Origin: Scolanthus callimorphus
Taxonomy: Eukaryota; Cnidaria; Anthozoa; Actiniaria; Edwardsiidae
NCBI GenBank assembly: GCA_033964015.1
Contig: CM066916.1
Span: 12,998,501 to 13,062,500 of the forward strand
Direction of reading: 5' to 3'
DNA: 64,000 nt
Shown: in pieces, positions 36,201 to 51,200 of the stretch
Position numbering within the stretch: position 1 is the first letter of the stretch
Layout: each line of letters opens with the position of its first letter
Notes under the pieces: generated by a model
Told to the model about the DNA's origin: nothing
Databases searched by the model: none
What the model saw: the letters and a program-made list of their open reading frames with translations, nothing else
Program-made: the position numbers and the translations under genes

Positions 36201-39200
36201 TATTGCCTCGTTCTATAATACACTCCATTGTTTTAGACAATGCCTTGCATAAATTTGTCAGTGTATTGGACAACCCTCTATGGGAGGGGTATGGATCATA
36301 TCTGAATTTCACAAATTCAAGGCATTTTTAACTTTGTGACTGCAAATTATATTGACTAGTTTAATTAATATTAGTGATATTTTTTGTGGTTTGCCTTTGA
36401 TTGAATAGACTAAATTTATTAAAAAATATTAATAACATGCTGCAAAATTGAAACTTTTCATGATCTGTTAACTTCCAGTCCTGCTGTATGTTGTTCATTT
36501 CAGTGTGGCCCTAATCAGTATTGCCTAGTGATTTACGGCACTAAAACATGTCATCCTGAGGATGCCGTACAGCTTGTAAGATACACAAGGAATGTACAGG
36601 ACTTTGTCAAGGCTTTAGACGATATCAGGTAACTAGTCACTCACTCCACCAGTTATTGCCTTTTCTGCAAGAATTTATTTAAATTTCCTAAAAGATACTG
36701 TACAAGGCGAAAGCAATTGGTAGATCACATAAAGGGATTCAGCATTATATTTCAATTTCATGTTTAGAATTGTCCTTTGATGTCATGGTTTGTTTACATG
36801 AACAAGATACTATCTGAAATTTTGTTCAACGTAAAAGTTCCATTCGAGATGTGGGTCCTGATATTCTAGCGTACAACTTTGCTTTACATCATGAATGGCA
36901 TTTTCATTATGTTTTGGTCATTTCTAAATGCTTCTTACCCCTCTGGTGGCCCCTCTGATTCATAGAGCTAAAACAATGAGTGTTTTGATATGATGTCATA
37001 CTGAAATAGGTCAAAACCACAAAAATGCTGCAGGAAAAAATAAGAAGGGATTTACAAAAGGAGGCCAAATTCTTTGGAATTTCTAAATTAAGAAAACAAC
37101 AATGAAATAATACTCTTGTTTGAAAAATGGGATCTTTACCCAGCCCTAGATCAGGAAAATTGACCCCCCAGATTTATGAAAATATAACATTTACATTAAT
37201 TTTTGTATTTTCCACAAAACAATATTTTACAGGGACATGCAGTAACAGCATTCAGATCTGGCAAGAAACCTAATAAAATTTAAATAAATTTGAAATACAA
37301 CAACATCACATCAGAAAACATTCGTCAGACAATGAGTTCTGGTCAATGTCAATTGACTTTTATTTTGCATCTCTTACTGGTATCTTATCTATTGTGATGC
37401 TTGATTTTGCAGGTTTGATGGAGGTGGTAGCCAAGAGTGCAGTTTGCTTGCAGAAGGTCTAGGATTTGCACTACAGGTAATATGCACACAGCTCAGTAGT
37501 GATGGTCATCAATTCAGAATTTCAATTACCAGTAATTCTGCAAAAAGAATAAAAATACATTTAAACAAACTTCATACAGTCAGCTACAACAATAATGTTA
37601 GTGTTGCTTTACTGGAATGGTATACACCTCTTTCCTATAACACCTATTACAGGGAGCCTGTCACGCAACTGTGCAGCTGTTCTGCACTTCTCTCAAATCA
37701 AAGGAGTATTGTCCCGTAACGATGGCCAGGGAAGGCTAAAAACCCCGAAAACAACTTCTCAATCCATCCAACCATGCTTTTTAGCTTTACATGTTCTTAA
37801 ATAGTTATCTGATAATGGTACAGGATGTAGGATGGTCTCCTGGAGCATGCACATATCATGAAAGCCTCCCTTTAAAGGGAGGCTGTCGCGCAACTGCGCA
37901 GCTGTTCTGCGCATCTCAAAACAAAGAAGTATCGTCCCGTAACGATGGCCAGCGAAGGCTGAAAACCACGAAAACAACCCGTTTTAATCTCTCGCTATTT
38001 CTCAATCCATCCGACCAAATGTTAACGTTTTACATATTATTCAATAGTTTTCTGATAGGATGGTCTAAATAGTTTTGCTCAGTGATTGTTCCTGGAGCAT
38101 GTGCGTATCGTGACAGCCTCCCTTTAGCCTGAACACTAGGATGCCAGTGTTATTTTATTCAGCCATAAACTTACATAATTTTTACACACAGGCTTTTGAT
38201 GAAATGAAGATGTCCAGGGGCAGGTGAGTAGTTCTAAACTTGCTAAATGTCAAATAAAGAATATATGTCTGACCAATTTTCAAGTACATTGTGCTACACA
38301 GTACTATATGACTGTCCAAAATAGAGGCTTAATTAAGACAAAATGTCAGGTACATGCCCTTTATTCAGAAATGTGCAATAAATGTCCCACAACTATGTAC
38401 ACCAGAATGCAGTGATCACTTTAATTTGACAAATGTCCCTCATTTACCTACTGACACATGTGCATTACAGCTTGAATTGTACATCCAGCTCTGTCCAGCA
38501 TCTTAATTTACTGAAGGTTAAAATACAAGCAGCCATGAAAATACATCTCCAGCTGATTGGCAGGTGGCTCAATATTATAATACTGCAATATACTACCCCC
38601 AAACCCCAGCCAGACCATTCACAGGGTCTTTTCTACTTACAAGGTGCTGCCATTTGTCTAACATCTGCAAAAGGTTTGACCTTTGCATCATCTCAGATAA
38701 GAATTTCAAACTGTACCGGTACATACCAGTAGGTCCTAACAGTAACAAAAGAAGAGTCACCCAGTGAAGCCATTTGCATGACCCAATAGAGCAGATTTCG
38801 TATGACTGTGAAAAGTTCCGCGACAAAGTTGTACCGCTCCGCGACAGTGACTGCGCCGCGACTGAGTGATTTCATTCGGTATCTACAGCAGGCCAGGTTC
38901 GGTACCGCCACCGCCACCGCGACAGTACCGCGCCGTGTTGTGGCACTTTTCACAGTCATTCGAAATCTGCTCTATTTATTTTATGCTAACCATGTATCTT
39001 ATAATGATTACTATTCATAGTCTGAACTGCCATCGTTACTGTGTTGTGGTATGTAACTCGCCGCCATATCCCCAGCCAAGCAGGGAGTGCTTGAGCTACC
39101 TTAACAAGACTGCAGAACAGCTGGCCTCTGTAATGGCAAAGGTACATCATGCCTGCACAAAAGTGTTTCCTAAATTTTGTTATGATTAAAGTATTGTTCA

Positions 39201-42200
39201 GTAGGCAGGCCTTTGAAAACATTTAAAAATCCAACAAGTCAGCCATCTGTATTATCGATGTATCCTTGTCAAGATTTTAAAAGTAGGGATATCCTAATTT
39301 AGGACAGCGATTCATTGTCATTTGTGCAATGTCAGACATGATTTTTCTTTTTATTCCATTGAGGAGCAGCAAAACTGGCCAATTGGCATGGAGATGTTCT
39401 CATCCACTTGAAATGTACATAATAAGATTTGGTGTTCAAATTCTACTCAGAAAATGGACTTGTAATGTCCTACCAATTACAAAGTATTATTTTGACCTGC
39501 AGAGATGCAAACTCCCATGCATTTTTCAGGTGAGGCATTTCAGCTTTGACTCCAGCTCTCCCTCATTGGTTCCAAATTTGAATACCAATACTGTAGTTTT
39601 GTAGATATTAGCAGTGCAATATTTTTAGGTCAAAAACAAAAGTAAACCCAATGCATTTTGAAGGTCTGTATTATCTCTGGATTATAATGAATGATAAGAA
39701 AATTATCATTTCTTTTTTATCATTAGCCAGAGAATAACATCAATGTCTCTATCATCTCACCGAGGAAGTTCCCTGCTCTTCAGAAAGTGTTTGTGGAGGT
39801 ATATCTGTACCCTGTACATTATTCTCTGTATAATATACTCTATTGACTGTGTTCAATTTTTAACACTTATTGGATGAGGTTGAGCATGATAGTGAGATTT
39901 GGCAAAGCCGAGGTTTGTGTTATCTGCTGAAGCGAAGCTGAGGCGGATAACACTAACTCGAGGCATTGAGAAATCTCACTATTATGCGAAAAATGAATTC
40001 ATGGTGGCCAAACCTATTGGCCCAAACCTATTGGCTGTGTTATGACATCATGGAGTTTGACGTCACGAAGTGCGCGCCAACATGCTTTTGCTGTGTACTT
40101 TTAGCTAATCAGAATCGAGATAGTGGCATGGCTGAATAATAATACAGTTTATTAGCAGTTTGCCAAAAACATTTTTATCAACATACTGTGTACAGTTATT
40201 TCATCCACATGTAAAGCCACCCACAGTGTTCCAGGTACCGGTACATGTTAAAGGTTTCATTTTTTTGAATAGCCCTTTACATTTCTTGGCATGAATGGAA
40301 CACCTTCAAATTACCATCTGTATGGCGTATCCTAGGGGATAGCAAACAGGGTGTAATCTGCAGAAAATTTATGCCTAAGAGCCACTGTAGCACATTAGGT
40401 TTGCAGAATGAAATTTCTTAACCCTAAAAGATAGCAAAATAAGGCATACGGTATGAACTGCCCTAGGCTACCATAGTGTGACATACCCTAAAGAATAGCA
40501 AACTATTTGGATATCCGACACACTTAAAGGAAAGCACTGAAGTGTATTTTTATACCCTAAAGGCTGTCACAGACTAGGGGACAAGTCCCAGAGACTAGTC
40601 GTGGAGATCAGTCCCCTAGTGTGAATGAATGAGGGACAATTCCCTGAAACAAGTCCCGTGAATCATACACACTGAAAAAAATGCACCAGTTTGATTCATG
40701 GGACTTGTCCCAGGGACAAATATTTAGCCCTGTGACTGAAATTTCAACGCAAAAACGGGAGTACACACTAGGGGGCTTGTCCCCAAAGCAGGATCGTGGG
40801 ACAAGTCCCTGGGACTTTTCCCCTAGTCTGTGTAGGGATTTCACCTGGGAATTGATGCTATCTGAAACTCTTATTACTTTGTCCTCAGTCCTTGAAAGAT
40901 GAGAATAAAAACATCAAAATGAAGACAGATTTCTCCAAGGATCCTCGCCATATGGTGTGTCTACAGGGTCTAGTGCTTCCCGGTGCTCACTCCTCGCCTC
41001 CACATCTGCCTAAAACAAAAGGTGCAGTCTCAATAGACAGATAATTACTATAAGATATTAGTATAATTACTCAAGCGATTCTGTGCACTGATTGGTCAAG
41101 ACATTCTGCATATTTTGCTATTTTCATCATGATTCATCTATAGGTGAAAATAATTAATCAGAGTCAGCTTATGGACTTGAAATCGATAGCACTGCTTCCT
41201 GACAGTTATATGATTAACTTTTAATGTGAAAAGATAAGCATTTATGAATTCTAGTGAAACTCCCATACAATACAATACAATACAATACAATACAGTTTTA
41301 ATGTGAAAAAAGCACTTAGCTAATAAGGGTGTATACACCCAGCTAATTTACAGGCTCTCCACAAATAATAATAAATAAAAATATACATTTAAATATATGA
41401 ATAAATCTGTTAAAAGCTATCTAAAAGTTAATTAAGACCTAAAACTATAACTATTTACATGATTGCACTTTAATTCAATAACGCTTAAAAAGTTTTCCTA
41501 TTCAACCAGTTTGATAAAGTCTATTTCTTTGATTTGTTTTTTAAAAGATTTAAAGCTGGTGACAGTTCTTAATGAATTAGGAATTGCATTCCCATACAAA
41601 TTCGATCCAGACTTGCCTTTCCCCTAACATTTTCTGCCATTGATGCAACTAAAAGCATGATCTTGTCTATTACTGATCAAACATGATGTTTCCTTCCCTA
41701 GCGTCGCCATCAGGCGCCAGCGGTGGACCAGACACTGACCCTCCTCCTAAAGTATCCAAAATGCCCACCCTGGCTGGTACAGGAGGCAGTCCTGTCCAGT
41801 CTGCTACAGGTATATTTTGTAACATGGAATGTAAAAATACGTAGGTGGGTTTTACTAAAATGTTGTAAGGCAAGCTGCATATTTTTGTTTGTGACCATGA
41901 TTTTGTTGCCAGGGATTAATGATTAGTTGAGTAATTTACTTACGTAGATGATTATTTTGTGAATTTGGTGCACTACCTCTTTAACTTTGTGTCCTGCTAT
42001 TGTTTGCCAGATGGAGTGCCTGACCAAACCCCAAAGAAAAAGCCCACACCCAAGTCTCAAATGGCAAGCCCTCACCATTCGAGCAACATAGTGTCACAAC
42101 CCACGATGATCCCCTTCCCACCAGTCCCTCCTACAGGCCCTAATGCTGGTGTCATGCCCGTGCCGGGTCTTCCTTCTAGTACTGGCCTTGTGAGCAGCAT

Positions 42201-45200
42201 GCCGCAAGCTCCTGCCCTCAGTACAGGCCAGGTAAAGTTGTAAACTTGTATTTCATGGTTGTAGTAGCGGGATGAGAAATGTCCATTCAGTATAATAGTA
42301 TATACTTGGCGCTCAACCTGCTGTAGCTAAGCGGGCACTTCAACCCAATCTAACCGCATCTGGTGTAGCAGGTTCACGCGTTCGGCGACACTTTGGTTTG
42401 TGTATGATGCAGTTCCGTGAAATACAGGATAACATACCAAGGAAAGTGAAACGACATTTCATTTGTTATTGGGACTGGTGGCATATGTATGAAACATTAT
42501 GCCCAGCTAGGTTTTCTGGGGCTGTTTGGGGCAACAGTAGATCTAGGAATTTTCCTGGCGATGCCTAGGCTATTTTTATCCCTCAAAGGAAAACTAGACC
42601 TTAACATACATTATTTTTCTTTCTCAGGTTCAACCTCTTCCTCCAAACCCTAACAGTAAGTCACAAGGACTGTCGTTTCTATACAGCTGGAACATGCTTT
42701 GTTGTTTGCATACCATCTTCTAAACTGATAGGTGGACACCTAAATCCAGGAAGGTTGATTTTGTCATAGAGCGGATTTCAGATGAGTGTCGAAAACTAAA
42801 CGCAATACAAAACCACTAGCCAATCAGAAGGGGAAGCCGTTCAACAACAAACCAATCAGGAGGCCAAGAAAGTCAGACTTTCTGTCATGTCATGACGTGA
42901 ACAATAGCGCGTTTTGATCTAGTTCGCAATTTGATTGGCTGAAAGACGAAGGACTTTGTTCTCGGCCAATAGAAACGCTGACTAAATGCAAGTCTGAGTT
43001 ACTTACGATGGTCATCTGAAATCCGCTCCAAGGCTACTACTAGTCCTAGAGCAAAATGTGATGATCATTGCTAAAACATCAATCGAATTACAGGCATTCT
43101 ATCTAAAATCAGGACAGCACAAGATATATATTGGCTAGTGTATAGAGATACTGTTAAAATATATCATGTTGTTGTTTTGTACACAAGTAAATGGTGGCCA
43201 ATACACGTTTCCCATCATTTCCAAGCTTTCAGCATTATTGTGCCTCCCTTCTTGTTTTGGGGTAGCTGCAGTGCACAGGGATTTCTACTTAGTGATACTG
43301 GTACCTACATTTGTTATTGTTGTGTTTGTAGTGCCAGGCGCAATGGGGATGCCCCCTAATGTAGGTGATGCTGGTGTCCCCCCTGCGCTAAAGAACTCAC
43401 TCGCCTGGACGGGTAACCTGGAGTGGTATGAAGTGGTAAGACTCAACTTATTATTGTATTTCTAAGATTGCTTATGGGTATTTTAATATTTAATAGCCCT
43501 TCACCTTCACCTTCACCTTCACCTTGCGACGAAAACGTTTTAAGGCTGATTTACACGCGCCGATTTGTCGGGCCGATTGTGACGGTGCATTCACACGCAG
43601 CGATTTGTCGGGCCTCTGCTTTGATCTGTGAAATAAAAAATCGGCCCCGACAACAAAAATCTGTTGAATCGCATCAGATTTTTAGAAGACGACCGACACC
43701 GAATGAACGTAAAGAAAATCGGCCCCGACAAATCGGCGCGTGTCAGCCTTTAGACTTCCTCGAATCTTCTCACAGAGGCCCGAAGAAATGGAAAGCACGC
43801 TTCGTGATGTTCAAATTCTTAGCTTAGCAAAATATTTGTTGCGGGCTGCCTGTGTTACCACGCGCGCGCCAAAATTGGCGGGAATTTAGGCGGGAAAAAT
43901 TCATCCAATAAGAAATGTTCTTCGCACAGATACAGACTCGTGTGCGAGACCCCGTAAAAAAGATCTGCTATTTCAACGAACAAAAGCCCTCACTGATGAC
44001 ATAATTCGTTTTGAAACCATACGAGGTCCATTTTGTGTTTTTACAGCTCCGTTGCAACCCTTCACCATGACTTTGCAATATACCATTTTGCAAGTTCCTC
44101 TATTTTATTTCTTTTTCGAGTTCTGACGTTGTACATGTTGTGAGTTCAGAGCTGAAATTCACAGACAGAAACGCTTTGGTTACTATTACTCTAAATATAA
44201 CTGGAGAAAATTGAAGTTGCAACTCCTTCGCTTTGGTGAAAATTACGGCATTCGTTCTTGTTTTCAGGCCCGTAACGAGAGAATCACCCGATCACTCGCC
44301 TGTCATATCTCCGTAGCGCCTGGAAATGCACTGTAAGTAGAGCAGCTCCCTCTTTATTTGCAACGCAGTCAATACTGCGCTATCCAGTTAAGCCTGGAGC
44401 GCCCATAGTTTTGTCGACAAATTTTAACGGTTCGTTTCGATAGTTTTGCGTGTTGCCAAGGCGAGTTCATGATGTTGTCAAGGAATGCCGTGACAAAATT
44501 TCAAAATCACGAGCTTTTCCTTGACAACATTACAAACTCCCCTTGACAACGTACTTTCCAGACACTTAACGATAAAAATATAGGCACTCCAAGCTTAACT
44601 GGATAGCGCAATTTTACTGTAGATTCGTTTGATATTATGCTACGTTTTACCACTGAATCCGCTATTACGCGTTCGCGCCATTTTTTTTTTGCGATTTGGA
44701 ATACTCAACTGTCAATCAAAGTCCAAGCCGCTCGTTTCGCGTAAGGCACCCAGTTATCCCGGTTTACGCTGGAGAGTTTTTTATCTCTTAATTCAAGAAA
44801 TCACTGAGCCATTTTCCGTCGAGAGCGTGGCGGCTTTGACTTTGATTGACAGCTGAGTAATCAAAGTTGCCCAAAAATGGAAATGTCGCGACCGCATAAT
44901 AGTGGATTCGGTGATAATGGCGCAGGTATCAGTACTAATAGACGTTGTCATGGTAACAGACTTTGTTCAAAGATAAAGCAGTAGTGCAACAGTTCATTTT
45001 CTGCATTATTATAATAGCATATAAAACTATGCCTTTCACAGGAAAACCGAGAAGTGGCCCAATAAGTTGATCATGCAGCTCATCCCTCAACAGCTTTTGG
45101 TAAGTACACATTGAAAAGGTATGCACGGGGAAGAAACCAAGCTTGTACTCCATATATGTACCTGTATTCACTCCAATGAAGTCTGAGTACTCAAGTGAAA

Positions 45201-48200
45201 AACTATTGTTATCTCTAGGTCCCAAATTGCGACCAATTTAATTTTAAAGACCTATCTCTACTAGGACAAATACTTTGGCGACCACGTTTTTCAACTTTTC
45301 GACCGCGTTTTCGACTAGGCGACCGCTTTGTTTCAACTTGGCGACCACTTTTTTCAACTTGGCAACCACTTTTTTTTTCAACTTGGCGACAATCTTCTCT
45401 TATAATAAGGAGTCAATTGAGCCACTAGATCATCAGTGACCACATGTACTATTGTGAAACACCTTTGCCTCCTAGCTGGTTTTGTACAAGTTTGGTTGTC
45501 TATCGGTCACTTTGAAATGCGTAGATCGGGGAGGAGGTCACTCTGGTTAAAACATTGTTGATTCCACCCCACAAAAATCTTTATATTAATACCGTAAGGA
45601 AAATCGTGTCCGCACTCGCTCCGCTGAGCCCTGAAGCTGTGCCGCCAAAAGAAGTTCGCAAACCCGAAGGGAAGGTGGAAATCTGGACCGTGGGCGTGTT
45701 TTTGTTGGAAAACATTCACCTCGGGCTAAGTTCTAATTCAAGCGATTTCTTAAGCGAGGGACAAAGCCGCCATCGCCGCCATGTTGAATTCTCCCACAGA
45801 AACTAAAAAAGAACTCGGTTCGCGCAGCCGAAAGCACCATTGACATTCAAACCTAAATGGTTCTCTTACAGTTTACATACAGGAATGTGTAGGGATAATT
45901 CTAACTTGAAAGATTTGAGCTGAGAAAAATTTTCATTCAAGTTTCAACAAACGTACACACTACCTTGCTTCCCTCGGAGCATGACACATTTACAAAACAA
46001 AGTCTGTGAAATTCATCAATAATATTCTCTAAGTATAAATCCTGACGGCTCTATCGCAAAACGAAGGACACAATCCCGAAGAGAAGGAGGAAATCCCTCC
46101 AGTGGGCATGTTTTTGTTGGAAAAGATTCACTTTGGGCTAAGTTCTAATTCAAGCTATTTTTTAAGCGAGGGGTAAGCCGAAAAAATATAAATAATATAA
46201 ACTAAAAAAAATTCTAAGTCCTTAGACCATTTTTACTTGACCTGTTTCTTCTCTCCCCTCACTGAGATATGATAAACATACAAACAATTCCGAAGTCAAA
46301 TTGCGCTTTCGATTTTCACGGGTTCTTTGACCGATTTGAGAGACGGACACACGGGTGATTTTGTCTCACCAATCAGGGAGACCAGTGCAAAAAAAAAATC
46401 CTTTTGGGCTCACTTCATTTATTTCGGCATGGTGGGACGGGGTACTCATGCTGATGGGAGGTTATTAGTAATGTAAATCCAACAGTTTATGGAAGGGGGA
46501 AATCATGAACCCCTCCCCACATCCATATGGCCATTGTGATTTTTTCCCCGTTTTTTTTAACAGAGAACACTTAAGTAAAATAAATTTCCCCCTTACACTC
46601 CGTGAATTTTTCACGGGCATCCGAAAGCACCAAAGACATTGAAACCTAAATGGTTCTCTTACAGGTTACATACAGGAATGTGCAGGGATAATTCTAACTT
46701 GAAAGATTTGAGCTGAGAAAAATTTTCATTCAAGTTTCAACAAACGTACACACTACCTTTGCTTCCCTCGGAGCACGCGCTAAGTCATGCTAAGTCGAAA
46801 TGACACATTTACAAAACAAAGTCCGTGAAAGTCATGAATAATATTCTCTAAGTATAAATCCTGACGGCTCTATCGCAAAACGAAGGACACAATCCCGAAG
46901 AGAAGAAGGAAAACCCTCCAGTTGGCATGTTTTTGTTGGAAAAGATTCACTTTGGGCTAAGTTCTAATTCAAGCTATTTTTTAAGCGAGGGATAAAGCCG
47001 AAAAAATATAAATAATATAAACTAAAAAATAAAATTTAGTCCTTAGACCATTTTTGCTTGACCTGTTTCTTCTCTCCCCTCACTGAGATATGATAAACAT
47101 ACAAACAATTCCGAAGTCAAATTGCGCTTCCGATTTTAACGGGTTCTTTGACCGATTTGAGAGACGGACACGCGTGATTTTGTCGCACCAATGGGCAATT
47201 CCAGAAAATAAAGGTACCCCCCACGGGCGGCATTTGGAAATTCCGAAGGGATGGGGGGGGGGGGGGGGTTTAAGAGCTCGGAATTCTGATTGCAAGGGGG
47301 GGTTTTCGAAGCTGGATTTCTTGTCACAAGGGGGGGTCTGAAGATGCCCAACTTCTGAAGGAGTTCGCGTGTTTTTCAGTCTGCTAAAATAGCGTTTTTC
47401 AGAAAGAAAATAACGTCATTTCACGCGCGGAAAAAACAGTCTTCGCCGCCATTCGATAGATAGAGAATGCTTGCCAGTTCGTACTTGTCCCTTCTAAGAC
47501 AGAATCTCCATAATTTTCTACTGATTTCGACTGTTAGTTCAATCACGCAGCAGGTTCAACTTTGTACAATCACACATTGAAATTAATATAAAAGATGTTG
47601 GCGATACGGGATAAGTTGAGCTTGCATGGACGCGCAACTTTCACCAAAACCCGCCGCAACTTTCCCTAACATATCTAATGAAATCCCGGAACAACACGGT
47701 ATAGTTTAATAAACGTTTCTCAAACATGGTACATGTAATATGCATGTTGAATAATATGTTTTTCTTTTACTCCTTATTAGAGTTTCTATATGGGTTTTTC
47801 CTAAGCCTCAAATATTCGAAGATTCGCAAAAAGTAACAACTAGGCTTTCCAAGCTGAGTAACAAGTAGCACGAGCCAAACTCGAGCCCGAGTCAAATACG
47901 AGTCACGAGCCAACTGCGAGTCACGTTTAAAAATCAGTCAGGGCATACATTCAAGGCAGCAGATTGAGATATCGTCCACTGTGTCATCTTGGTAAGGCAA
48001 TTTTTTATTAATTAAAGAATGTATGTTTTATATGTAAGTTAAAAGAAAGTACAGCTTTCAAAAATTCAAAGGTAGACTAAGAGCCCCCTAAAAAGTAATT
48101 CCAATGACATCACATCACATCCGTACATAACAAGTCTAAAGGCCTGATTCAGCTGCGACGTGCAACGTAAAATCACGCTGCTGAAGTGACGGTGACTGCA

Positions 48201-51200
48201 ACGGACATGGGTCAGGGACGTTTGTCAAAGATTTCGATCGACATCGTGCGCGAATCGCGGAGGAATTTGAACATGCTCAAAACACCTGCGCCGGTGGCGC
48301 GACATCGTTCAGCCGTTGCAAGCCGTGAAATCGCTGGCCGTTCACATGCTGCGATGCAGAGACCGCAGCACAAATCAAAGGTCCGGTGGTCCGATTGCAG
48401 TGCCAGTGCTTCACCACGTGTTCCTGGCTGAGAATTTAAATTAAATATAACAGTGACTCAAGGATGGCTTGTGACTCGTATTTGACTCGAGCTCGAACTG
48501 CTTCATGATTGAGAAATAGATTTCCTTGCGATTTTGACAAAAATAACGGTGACTCGAGGTTGGCTCGTGACTCGTATTTGACTCGGGCTCGAGTTTGGCT
48601 CGTGAAATTAACATACTCTTCCAAGCTTGGTCTAGCTCATTCTAATGTGTTTTCCTATTGGTTATATTTGGAAAAAAATGTTTTAGAAAGCGATTTGAAA
48701 ATGTGTGTTGCAAGTAAATAGCTTCCACACTTCATTTAAAATGTCTATTCCCCCATTTCACGATCGAACGGCGAAGTTTTTCCGTGATAATATCATCCGA
48801 TTCTTTGCCCCTACAATTCAAATCTTACAAAATAGCCAGTTAGCTACTAGTTAAACACGCTAAAAATATAGAGCACATATTCAGTGGATGTTGTGAATGC
48901 CGGTGGTATTTTTTTCTTCAAAATCAAACTATCATGCTCTGTATTAATATTCTGAAACAAGATTATGCGCTTTTTGTGTTTTCTTTACTTTGCAGATTTA
49001 ATAAATTCCCGCAACAACCCCCGCAACTTTTGCCTTTTTCTCCGCAACGTTTCCCTCTCGCAAATTTTTACTTTTTTTCGCAATAATAAACAAGATGGTG
49101 ATTATTTGGATTCCGGAGGGGAGGGGGGGGGGGGGGAAGTTGAAATTTCTGAAGGGGAGGGGGGTTTAACCTACCCGGAATTCTATATGCACGGGGGGGT
49201 AAACCATTTTGGAAATTCTGGATGCATGGGGGGGGGGGGGGGGTCAAAAACTAGTGCCGCCCGTGGGGGGGGGGGGGGGGGGGGTACCTTTATTTTCTGG
49301 AATTGCCCAATAAGGGAGACCAGTGCAAAAAAACTAATCCTTTTGGGCTCACTTCATTTATTTCGGCATGGTAGGGCGGGGTACTCATGCTGATGGGAGG
49401 TTATTAGTAATGTAAATCCAGCAGTTTATGGAAGGGGGAAATCATGAACCCCTCCCCACATCCATATGGCCATTGTGATTTCTTTTTTCCGTTTTTTTTT
49501 AAACAGAGAACACTTTAAGTAAAATAAATTTCCCCCTTACACTCCGGGAATTTTTCACGGGCATCAGCTAGTGTATCTTAAAAGAATAGCTGAGTACGGG
49601 CCTGCTCGATTTAATCTCACACCATTCTTCTAACCTTTGCTTGTTCTACAGTCTACATTAGGCAACTTGCTGCAGAACTGCAAGACCGTGGCGTTCCACT
49701 TCCCAGCTACCGACCCAGACTCTCTAAAGGCGCTTTACCGGGTCATGACCATGAGTAGCGTCAAATTTGTAAGTATGTCAATGGTCACAGAGCCACAAGC
49801 AGCAGCTAATACTTCTGAAAGGAAATCATGGTTAACATTTTTGTAAACGTCCGTTTGCAAAGGTGTAGCTAATGAGAAGATATGACAGACAGTTTTCTTT
49901 ACAGTGTTAATTTGGACAATGTAGGATGTCAAGAAACGGAAAACGATAAAAATCAAAACGGATTTTAGATGGAGTGTCGAAAACCAAACGCAAATACAAA
50001 CCACTAGCCAATCAGAAGTGGAAGCCATTCAACAACAAACCAATAAGGAGGCCAAGAAAGTCAGACATGCCTTTTGTCATGACGTGAACAATGGCACGTT
50101 TTGATTTAGTTCGCAATTTGATTGGCTGAAAGGCGAAGGACTTTGTTCTCGGCCAATAGAAACGCTGACTTAACGTAAGTCTAACTTACTTTCGACGTTC
50201 ATCTGAAATCCGCTCTATCATTCGCCTGCTCTTTCAGGCTGGCTGCGTTCATTTCCCGCCAGTGACTGGATGTGAAATCAAAGTGTTGCTGCTGATCTTC
50301 AGCCCCAAGAAAAGGGCGTTTGTTGGCCTCATACCACATGACCAGGTGCTTATTCCTATTGACAAAGTGACGTCTATTTAGTTTCAAAGATATATCTCTT
50401 GTTGTACAGTAAAAACCCGCGTATAAGAACCTACTTTTTCTTGGTTTAGGCTAAATCATTTTGAATTATTTCTCTCATGTTTACTGTAAGGTTCTTATAA
50501 AAAAGGGTAGTTAAAATGGGGGAAATTGAGGCTACCAGGTTCTTAATTCTCAGGTTCTTATACGCGGGTTTTACTGTACCACACATAAGTGGAGGGAGAC
50601 ACACCCATCGTTAAACTCGGCACACCCTCAGGGCTGGAAATTGCGACCAGGTGGTCGGCTGGGCAACCACAAACCAGGGCTAGGCGACAAAAAATTTCAA
50701 CTTGGTCGCCAGCCGGCGACAAAATATTTTGTTAGTCTTTTCAAGCTTGATGCCACCTGGCGACCAAAAGTTATTTTCAGGCGACCAGATTTTTGCACTT
50801 GGTCGCCAGGTGGCGACTAAGAAAGCAAGTTAATTTCCAGCCCTGAGCTAAAGTCCCAGGCACCAGTTTCAGCGATAATTCCCCTATTGTGAACTGTGAG
50901 GGGGCGGGTCCCTGAAGCAAGTTGTGAAGCAGTATGCACCCTGACAAAACAAGGCCCTGCAGCTAGAACAACAAATCAAACCAGTTGAATTTTTGTGACT
51001 TACAGCCATTCTCACTTACACGCGATCGCCGGGAAAAAAGCTTACAAGCGAAAACTCGTTTTTCTGTCTTGTCTGAGCGCGACAAGCCGGCGAAATCACG
51101 TGCGTTGCCATGGAAACTTTGACAAAAAACGACTTTTTCGCTTGCAAGCTTTTTTCCAGGCGACCGCGTGTAACTGAGAATGGCTGTAAATAGTCTAAGT

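Noticed and set aside
48965..49393. 142-aa Gly-rich ORF ([14 protein letters not shown])
   Set aside because: Gly runs come from G-homopolymers at the right end of the 47193-49308 transposon.
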